Shown one piece after another: positions 5,551 through 11,729 of a stretch of DNA of 11,729 nucleotides; within the stretch, counting starts at the first letter, position 1; each line of letters opens with the position of its first letter. The stretch covers positions 1 through 11,729 of the forward strand of contig CABSZR010000027.1 of NCBI GenBank assembly GCA_902482185.1. Direction: 5' to 3'. Origin of the DNA: an uncultured Collinsella sp. Its GTDB lineage: Bacteria; Actinomycetota; Coriobacteriia; Coriobacteriales; Coriobacteriaceae. The notes under the pieces were generated by a model. It was given only the letters and a program-made list of their open reading frames with translations. It was not told the DNA's origin and searched no databases. The position numbers and the translations under genes were made by a program.

Positions 5551-6627
5551 TTACACGTTAAAGCGGAAGTGCACGACGTCGCCATCGGCCATGACATAGT
5601 CCTTGCCCTCAATGCGCAGCTTGCCGGCGGCCTTGGCGCCCTGCTCGCCGCCGAGCTCGATGTAGTCGTCATAGCCAATGACCTCGGCCTTAATAAAGCC
5701 GCGCTCAAAGTCGGTATGGATGACACCGGCAGCCTGCGGAGCGGTCGCGCCCTGACGAACCGTCCAGGCCTTGACCTCCATCTCGCCGGCCGTAAAGAAC
5801 GACTGCAGGCCGAGCAGCTTGTAGGCGGCCTGCGCGAGCACGTCCAGGCCGGGCTGCTCCAGGCCCAGGCTCTCCAGGTAGTCGGCGGCGTCCTCGGGAT
5901 CGAGCTCGGAAAGCTCGGCCTCAATCTTGGCGCAGATGGGCAGCGGCTTGACGCCATCGATGGGCGCCAGGTCCTCGTTGAGCATATCCTCGTCCACGTT
6001 GGCCACATACAGGATGGGCTTCATGGTGAGCAGGAACAGACCCTTGGCGGCGGCACGCTCCTCGTCGGTCATCTCCATGGATGCGGCGCGCTTGCCCTCG
6101 TTGAGCCAGTCAAGCAGGCGCTTGGCGACCTCAAACTTGGGCATGAGCTCCTTGTCGCGCTTGGCCTCCTTCTCGAGCTTGGGCAGCTGCTTCTCGAGCG
6201 TGCCCATGTCGGCCAGGATGAGCTCGGTCATGATGGTGTCGGCATCGCCGGCGGGATCGACGAACTCGCCCGTGCGGCCCACCTCACGCATGACGTTGGG
6301 GTCCTTAAAGTAGCGCACGACCTCGCAGATAGCGTCGGTCTCGCGGATGTTTGCCAAGAACTGGTTGCCCAGACCCTCGCCCTCGTTGGCACCCTTCACC
6401 AGGCCAGCGATGTCGACAAACTCGACCGTAGCCGGCACAATGCGGCCCGGGTTGACGATGTCGGCAAGCTTTTGCAGGCGGCTATCGGGCACATCGACGA
6501 TACCCACGTTGGGGTCGATCGTGGCAAACGGGTAGTTGGCGGCAAGGCCGGTCTTTTTGGTAAGCGCGGTGAACAGCGTCGACTTGCCCACGTTGGGCAG
6601 GCCCACGATACCGATGGAAAGGGACAC
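5551..6627 (-). CDS. ychF: Redox-regulated ATPase/GTPase YchF (OLA1 family)
   Basis: YchF is a ribosome-associated P-loop NTPase of the Obg superfamily that prefers ATP. The protein is 358 residues, close to the usual 363. The G1 loop is GLPNVGKST (9-17), G3 is DIAGLVKGA, and the G4 position reads NVDE, the YchF variant that replaces the NKxD guanine-specificity motif. A coiled-coil region rich in Lys and Glu (MGTLEKQLPKLEKEAKRDKEL) follows, and the C-terminal TGS domain contains QGATAPQAAGVIHTDFERGF. The start is taken as GTG at 6627-6625, giving the conserved SLSIGIVGLPNVG N-terminus with AAAGGAG about six bases upstream. The frame is open further upstream but that part crosses a hairpin and is not protein-like. 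The DUF1648 gene follows. Confidence 0.95.
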   Translation of the reverse strand: MSLSIGIVGLPNVGKSTLFTALTKKTGLAANYPFATIDPNVGIVDVPDSRLQKLADIVNPGRIVPATVEFVDIAGLVKGANEGEGLGNQFLANIRETDAICEVVRYFKDPNVMREVGRTGEFVDPAGDADTIMTELILADMGTLEKQLPKLEKEAKRDKELMPKFEVAKRLLDWLNEGKRAASMEMTDEERAAAKGLFLLTMKPILYVANVDEDMLNEDLAPIDGVKPLPICAKIEAELSELDPEDAADYLESLGLEQPGLDVLAQAAYKLLGLQSFFTAGEMEVKAWTVRQGATAPQAAGVIHTDFERGFIKAEVIGYDDYIELGGEQGAKAAGKLRIEGKDYVMADGDVVHFRFNV

Positions 6628-6670
6628 GACAGCTCCTTTTGGTACAGGTACTTCAAACCGTATAAGTATA

Positions 6671-6714
6671 GCGCCGCCGCAGCATCCGGGCGAATCCGGA
6701 CACCACGGCGGCGC
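6671..6714 (-). terminator. 44-nt hairpin between GH4 gene and ychF
   Basis: An outer stem GCGCCGCCG (6671-6679) pairs exactly with CGGCGGCGC (6706-6714). An inner stem TCCGG (6685-6689) pairs with CCGGA (6696-6700) around a 6-base loop, with a symmetric five-by-five internal loop between stems. It lies 40 bases past the GH4 stop and 43 bases before the ychF start. On the minus strand it is followed by CTATACTTATACGG rather than a U-run, so it is not a textbook intrinsic terminator. It may end or stabilise the sugar-operon transcript, and the TATACT beside it could be a ychF -10 box. Confidence 0.6.
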
Positions 6715-6754
6715 AAATGAAGCAGAGATGCGTGAGGGTTCGAGACAGCAGTCC

Positions 6755-8125
<1,371 letters not shown>

Positions 8126-8195
8126 TCAATCCATCCCCGTACGCGGCCTGCACGGTTTGGAATTGTTACCTAGAAGTGGAGTTTTTTATCTCTAG

Positions 8196-8235
8196 AATCG
8201 GCCTTGCGGTGCGTACCGGCTCTGCAAGGCCGATT
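8196..8235 (-). promoter_or_regulatory. Intercistronic hairpin between PTS and GH4 genes
   Basis: A perfect 12-bp inverted repeat, AATCGGCCTTGC (8196-8207) with GCAAGGCCGATT (8224-8235), encloses a 16-base loop that itself contains GGT/ACC. On the transcribed minus strand it is followed by CTAGAGATAAAAAAC, not a U-run, so it is a poor terminator there. It starts 18 bases past the PTS stop. Such elements often act as processing sites or 3'-end stabilisers that give the two cistrons different mRNA levels; that role is inferred. Confidence 0.7.
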
Positions 8236-8253
8236 GTTTCGATGGACGATGGT

Positions 8254-9846
8254 TTACAGAAGACTCTCGAACTTCTCGCGAACCTGCGGGACGTCAAGGC
8301 CGATGATGACCTGGATTGACTGGCCTTGGACCACCAAGCCATGCGTACCGATCGCCTTGAAGGAAGCCTCGGGTGCAACGGCGCCCTTATCCTTGACGTT
8401 AACGCGCAGACGGGTGGCGCAGTTAGTTACATCGATGATGTTATCCGTGCCACCGAGTAGATCGAGGATGTTCTCGGCAAGCACCAAGCGCTCATCATCT
8501 TTACTCTGGGCGACCGATTTGCTAGCAGCAGCACCGCCCTGCTTTTGCTTGTAGTCGGCCTTGGACTTGAGCTCGACCTCAACATCGTCATCCTCGCGAC
8601 CGGGGGTCTTAAAGTCGAACTTGACGATCAGGAAACGGAAGACCACGACCCAAAGAGCGGTAAAGCACAGACCGACAAGGATGGAGATGGCGTACTGCAG
8701 ACCGTGTGCGGCCCAAAGGGGCAGCCAGTCCCACGAGAGCATCGAGATGATGCCGCCGTCGAAGATGCCCACGACGCCAAGGAGGTTTTGAGCCATGCAG
8801 CCAAGCGCTCCGAGCACGCAGTGGACGACGAACAGGCCGGGCGCGATGAACAGGAAGGTGAAGTCAAGCGGCTCGGTAATACCGCAAAGCATAGCGGTAA
8901 GGGTGACGGGAATGAGCAGAGCCTTGACGCGCTGCTTGCGCTCGGGTTTGGCGGTCATATAAAACGCAATGGCGACGCCAAGCGAGCCGAAGACTTTAGT
9001 CCAACCAGGGCAGGTATAGGCAGCCCAGGGTGCGGCATCCTTAAGAGCAATGCTCGGATCGGCAGCCAGTTGGGGCAGGATGTTGGCCCAAGCAGCAAAG
9101 ATGCCGCCGTTGACCGCCGCGTTGTCGTAATAGAACGGCGTATAGATAAAGTGGTGCAGGCCTGTAGGAATCAGCACGCGCTCGAAGAAAGCAAAGACGC
9201 CCACGCCAAACGTACCGGCGGAAAGGATGAATCCCTGGAAGGCGGCGATAGCAGCCTGAACATGCGGCCATACCAGGCAGGCGATAATAGCGACCGGAAC
9301 CATAACGAAGAAACCGATCATATAGATGAACACGGAGCCCGAGAACACGCCCAACCACTCAGGAAGTTCGGTGTCGAAGTACTTGTTGTGAAGCATCGTG
9401 GCAATACCCGAAATGATAAGCGCGCCCATGATGCCCATATCAAGCGTTTTGATGCTTGCGATAGTGGCAAGACCAGTACCGCTGCCCGCCTCGACAGAGT
9501 AGTCGACCCCAAAGACAGGGCCCCACTGCCCCAAGATTGTGCTTACAAAGTAGTTGAAGGTAAGGTAGATGGCCAAAGCCTCCATGCAGCAGCGAGCGTT
9601 CTGCTTGTTCGCGAGCGAGATTGGTAACGCTACGCAAAACAGCAACGGCATCTGGTTAAAGAGCGTCCAACCACCCTGGAGCAGCACATTCCAGCAATCA
9701 AACCAAAGATGACCCGCAGTGGCCATCTCGCCAAAGATCGCCTCGGTGGTAAACAACGTACCCAGGCCGACGACGATTCCGGAAAATGCGAAAAGAATTG
9801 CAGGCGTGTACATTGCACCGCCGAAACGTTGTATCTTTTGCATCAT
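8254..9846 (-). CDS. PTS EIICB permease, alpha-glucoside type
   Basis: This membrane permease takes up and phosphorylates an alpha-glucoside, receiving phosphate from HPr via an EIIA. The N-terminal EIIC domain (residues 1 to about 415) opens QRFGGAMYTPAILFAFSGIV, very like GlvC/AglA/MalX permeases, and contains the conserved GITEPLDFTFLF (322-333) and HH at 231-232. A hydrophilic linker (416-452) leads to the EIIB domain, with phosphorylated Cys476 in NCATRLRV. No EIIA domain is fused or encoded nearby, so a separate glucose-type EIIA must serve it. Start: the frame is open to 9987 and also has an ATG at 9870, but homologues begin just before QRFGG. The ATG pair at 9846/9843 has an AGAGGGGG ribosome site about 10 bases upstream. 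At 530 residues it is normal size. It leads the operon with the GH4 gene. Confidence 0.93.
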   Translation of the reverse strand: MMQKIQRFGGAMYTPAILFAFSGIVVGLGTLFTTEAIFGEMATAGHLWFDCWNVLLQGGWTLFNQMPLLFCVALPISLANKQNARCCMEALAIYLTFNYFVSTILGQWGPVFGVDYSVEAGSGTGLATIASIKTLDMGIMGALIISGIATMLHNKYFDTELPEWLGVFSGSVFIYMIGFFVMVPVAIIACLVWPHVQAAIAAFQGFILSAGTFGVGVFAFFERVLIPTGLHHFIYTPFYYDNAAVNGGIFAAWANILPQLAADPSIALKDAAPWAAYTCPGWTKVFGSLGVAIAFYMTAKPERKQRVKALLIPVTLTAMLCGITEPLDFTFLFIAPGLFVVHCVLGALGCMAQNLLGVVGIFDGGIISMLSWDWLPLWAAHGLQYAISILVGLCFTALWVVVFRFLIVKFDFKTPGREDDDVEVELKSKADYKQKQGGAAASKSVAQSKDDERLVLAENILDLLGGTDNIIDVTNCATRLRVNVKDKGAVAPEASFKAIGTHGLVVQGQSIQVIIGLDVPQVREKFESLL

Positions 9847-9849
9847 GAC

Positions 9850-9860
9850 GGGGAATCCCC
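9850..9860 (-). promoter_or_regulatory. Small hairpin covering the PTS ribosome site
   Basis: GGGG and CCCC separated by three bases form a minimal hairpin just upstream of the PTS start. The G-run is the Shine-Dalgarno sequence itself. Folding would reduce initiation. The stem is only four base pairs, so its effect is uncertain. Confidence 0.3.
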
Positions 9861-9990
9861 CTCTCTTCATTCGGAGCGCTGCGGTTTTGGCTTCACTCGA
9901 GACCGCAGACGCGCCGTTTGCGTGTACCTCGTGCAATAGGACGGGTGGGCCCGCTTCCCTGACTTCTTGCGCTTCTATTTTTATCATATC

Positions 9991-10006
9991 ACTTATCTAG
10001 ACAAGT
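9991..10006. promoter_or_regulatory. GntR-type operator on the PTS side
   Basis: ACTTATCTAGACAAGT is a 16-bp palindrome with one mismatched pair. Read on the minus strand it is ACTTGTCTAGATAAGT, sharing its first 13 bases exactly with the site at 10122. The TTGTCTAGACAA-like core resembles operators of HutC-subfamily GntR proteins such as DasR/NagR, whose sites centre on GTCTAGAC. It lies about 145 bases upstream of the PTS start in the leader/promoter region. The GntR gene at 11294 is the obvious candidate binder. Confidence 0.75.
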
Positions 10007-10026
10007 TAGTATAAATACTACGGTCG

Positions 10027-10056
10027 GTAAACGGTTGATTATTGGCCGTAAACGGT
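10027..10056 (+). repeat. GTAAACGGT direct repeat pair
   Basis: GTAAACGGT occurs at 10027-10035 and again at 10048-10056. The starts are 21 bases apart, two turns of B-DNA, so a protein could contact both copies from one face. The second copy is also part of CCGT-AA-ACGG, a short inverted repeat. It sits midway between the two divergent operons and differs from the TCTAGA-type operators, suggesting a second regulator, for example a global carbon-response protein. The binder is unknown. Confidence 0.6.
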
Positions 10057-10121
10057 ATATGTCCAGTATTTCGCCTGTTAAATCTGATATAGCTGATAGC
10101 TGCAATTCATATTTCTTTTTT

Positions 10122-10156
10122 ACTTGTCTAGATATGCTTGTCTATATTTGCAGACA
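10122..10156 (+). promoter_or_regulatory. GntR-type operators on the dehydrogenase side
   Basis: ACTTGTCTAGATATGC (10122-10137) shares its first 13 bases with the complement of the site at 9991-10006. A second copy of the half-site, GCTTGTCTATA, begins at 10136. It is followed at 10152-10156 by AGACA, so that TGTCT (10139-10143) and AGACA form an inverted repeat 8 bases apart. The second copy overlaps the -35 box of the dehydrogenase promoter, an arrangement expected for repression by steric exclusion. Confidence 0.7.
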
Positions 10157-10166
10157 TACCTATACT
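10138..10166 (+). promoter_or_regulatory. Dehydrogenase promoter
   Basis: TTGTCT (10138-10143) and TATACT (10161-10166) are separated by exactly 17 bases, a good sigma-70-type arrangement. Transcription would start near 10173, leaving a leader of about 30 bases before the ATG at 10203. The -35 box is embedded in an operator half-site. Confidence 0.7.
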
Positions 10167-10202
10167 TCATTACAACATTCACCACCACGTTAAGGAGTCA
10201 CC

Positions 10203-11228
10203 ATGAAAAGCGCGGTCTTCTATGGAAAGCACGATCTCAGGGTCGAGGATTCGACAAAGCCGGCCGTGGGCAAGCGCGACGTTCTGATCAACGTCAAGGC
10301 TTGCGGCGTCTGCGGTACCGACGTTCATATCTATGAAGGCGACAAGGGCGCAGCCGACGTTACCCCGCCCACGATCCTTGGTCATGAGTTTGCGGGCGTT
10401 GTCGAGGCCGTAGGCAGCGACGTCGCCGACTTTAAACCGGGCGATCGCGTGTGCATCGACCCAAACCATCCCTGCGGCTGCTGCGAACCCTGCCGTGACG
10501 GAATCAACCACTACTGCGAGCATATGACCGGCTACGGCACCACCGTTAACGGCGGCTTTGCGGAGTACTGCTCCGTCGATATGCAGCAAGTCTACAAGTT
10601 GGGCGAGCACACCAGCTTCGAGCAGGGTGCCATGACCGAGCCCGTGGCGTGCTGTCTGCACGGCATCGATATGTGCAACATCAAGCCCGGCAGCACAGTT
10701 GTCGTTATCGGCGGTGGCATGATCGGTCTGCTCATGATGCAGCTTGCCAAAAACGCCGGCGCCACCAAGGTCGTCTTGCTCGAACCCGTCGAAGGCAAGC
10801 GCGAGGTTGCGCTCAAACTCGGCGCCGACCTGGCAATTGATTCCATCCACGAGGACGTCCCGGCCCGCCTGAAGCAGGAGGGCGTCGGCAACGTCGACGT
10901 TGTAATCGAATGTGTCGGTAAGCCCGTCACCATTGAGCAGGCCATTAGAATCGCCGGCCATAAGGCCACGGTTATGATGTTCGGACTTACCAAGCCCGAT
11001 GAGACAATCACCGTCAAGCCCTTCGAGGTCTTCCAGAAGGAGCTTGTGCTTACCTCGTCCTACATCAACCCTTATACGCAGCGTCGCGCGCTCGAGCTCA
11101 TCGACTCTGGCAGGCTCGACGTATCCTCGATGGTCGCCAAGGTGGCTTCCCTCGACGAACTCGGCGCCATCCTGTCAGACCCGGCTCTGCGTGCCATGGG
11201 TAAATATATAATCGACCCCAGCAAGTAA
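10203..11228 (+). CDS. Zinc-dependent medium-chain alcohol/polyol dehydrogenase
   Basis: The 341-residue protein belongs to the zinc MDR superfamily that includes sorbitol, threonine and alcohol dehydrogenases. Catalytic zinc ligands are Cys37 in CGVCGTD, His61-Glu62 in GHEFAG and Glu146 in MTEP. Structural zinc is held by Cys91, Cys94, Cys97 and Cys105 in the usual spacing. The cofactor fold has VVVIGGGMIGL (166-176), and Glu194 at the end of the next strand predicts NAD(H) over NADP(H). The exact substrate cannot be read from sequence; the sorbitol/L-iditol or other polyol branch is plausible. AAGGAG lies about six bases before the ATG. It diverges from the PTS-GH4 operon over shared operators and is followed 65 bases later by the GntR gene, which suggests it belongs to the same pathway. 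Confidence 0.92.
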   Translation: MKSAVFYGKHDLRVEDSTKPAVGKRDVLINVKACGVCGTDVHIYEGDKGAADVTPPTILGHEFAGVVEAVGSDVADFKPGDRVCIDPNHPCGCCEPCRDGINHYCEHMTGYGTTVNGGFAEYCSVDMQQVYKLGEHTSFEQGAMTEPVACCLHGIDMCNIKPGSTVVVIGGGMIGLLMMQLAKNAGATKVVLLEPVEGKREVALKLGADLAIDSIHEDVPARLKQEGVGNVDVVIECVGKPVTIEQAIRIAGHKATVMMFGLTKPDETITVKPFEVFQKELVLTSSYINPYTQRRALELIDSGRLDVSSMVAKVASLDELGAILSDPALRAMGKYIIDPSK

Positions 11229-11293
11229 ATCGATTGACACCTGCGCGGACGGCCCTCATCCGTCGTTCACGCACCCAGCTCTAGGAGACTGTC
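11229..11293 (+). promoter_or_regulatory. Short spacer before the GntR gene
   Basis: The 65-base gap contains a perfect TTGACA (11234-11239) without a matching -10 box at usual spacing, and a weak GACGG/CCGTC hairpin with a 7-base loop around 11248-11264. There is no convincing terminator, so the dehydrogenase and regulator genes are probably co-transcribed, perhaps with an extra weak promoter here. Confidence 0.3.
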
Positions 11294-11729
11294 ATGGCGC
11301 GAGCCATCTTCCAAACTATTTATGACAACGTGAAGCAGTCGATTGACGACGGCACATACGCCTATCAGAGCTATCTGCCTTCGGAGACTGAGCTCACGCA
11401 GCTGTTTGACTGTTCGCGCATGACGGTCCGTCGCGCCATCTCGATGCTTGCGGCAGATGGTTACGTGCTCCCCCAGCAAGGCAAAGGCATGCGCGTCATT
11501 CGCAACATCAGTGACGAGAAGAGTCGTGGTGGCGGCGGACTCGAGACCTTTAAGGAAATCGCAGCCAGCCGAGGCTTTGAGCTCAAGACAGTCACCACCG
11601 TCTTTGAGCTCCTCGTCTGCAGCAAGGCGCTCTCCAAGATTACCGGGTTTCCCGAAGGCTGCGAGCTCACGCGTGCCAAACGCATCCGTTATGCAGACGG
11701 ACAAGCCGTGTGCTCGGACGACTCCTATT
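11294..11729 (+). CDS. GntR-family (HutC subfamily) regulator, partial
   Basis: The first 145 residues of a transcriptional regulator are present; the gene continues past the window. The winged helix-turn-helix spans about 5-70: YDNVKQSIDDGTY, the hallmark LPSETELTQLF (28-38), recognition helix SRMTVRRAISML (41-52) and wing QQGKGMRVIR (61-70). From about residue 85 the sequence enters what looks like a UTRA effector domain (ETFKEIAASRGFELKT, then the CELTRAKRIRYADGQAV strand pair), which in this subfamily binds phosphorylated sugars or related ligands. AGGAG lies seven bases before the ATG. Its place beside the sugar genes, and TCTAGA-centred operators in their shared promoter region, make it the likely local repressor, induced perhaps by the phosphorylated glucoside or glucose 6-phosphate. 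Confidence 0.92.
   Translation, partial: MARAIFQTIYDNVKQSIDDGTYAYQSYLPSETELTQLFDCSRMTVRRAISMLAADGYVLPQQGKGMRVIRNISDEKSRGGGGLETFKEIAASRGFELKTVTTVFELLVCSKALSKITGFPEGCELTRAKRIRYADGQAVCSDDSY

Noticed and set aside
5569..6720. 383-codon plus-strand frame over ychF, and the 360-codon frame at 8545-9627 over the PTS gene
   Set aside because: Both are antisense to genes with clear family motifs and have no recognisable protein features.

Overview
The window looks like the left end of a contig from a moderately high-GC anaerobic actinobacterium, most likely a Collinsella-type member of the Coriobacteriia. This rests on codon and GC character and on the look of the proteins, so it is inference, not a database match. 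The first 55 bases are not biological: they are an Illumina Nextera P7/i7 adapter followed by a transposase mosaic end. Bases 56 to about 650 differ in style from the rest. They carry pieces of an integrative mobilisable element of Firmicutes type: a MobC-like mobilisation protein and the C-terminal half of a tyrosine recombinase. At about 641-656 these abut, head to head, the C-terminal part of an XRE-type regulator that fits the actinobacterial host. Both genes lose their 5' ends at the same point, which suggests an assembly or library chimera.

From about 650 rightward the sequence looks coherent. A roughly 600-base non-coding stretch (942-1558) holds a dense cluster of a TTTACTCCCC-like motif in both orientations and the probable guaA terminator. 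Next come guaA (GMP synthetase, minus strand), a divergent type I L-asparaginase (plus), and a divergent pair made of a small XRE regulator (minus) and an unrecognised 129-residue protein (plus). That pair shares a perfect 24-bp palindrome. A minus-strand ychF - DUF1648 membrane protein unit follows.

The right half is a sugar-utilisation locus. On the minus strand a PTS EIICB permease of the alpha-glucoside class is followed by a GH4 6-phospho-alpha-glucosidase. Divergent on the plus strand are a zinc-dependent medium-chain alcohol/polyol dehydrogenase and a GntR/HutC-type regulator that runs off the window. The 356-bp divergent promoter region holds repeated ACTTGTCTAGATA operator-like sites, one overlapping the -35 box of the dehydrogenase promoter, and a separate pair of GTAAACGGT direct repeats. 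The simplest reading is that an alpha-glucoside is imported and phosphorylated, then split by GH4 to glucose 6-phosphate plus an aglycone. The dehydrogenase may act on that aglycone, possibly a polyol, with the GntR protein controlling both arms.

No rRNA, tRNA, CRISPR array or complete insertion sequence was seen. The best candidates for something undescribed are the TTTACTCCCC cluster and the divergent XRE/unknown-protein module; the glucoside-plus-dehydrogenase locus is a testable metabolic hypothesis.
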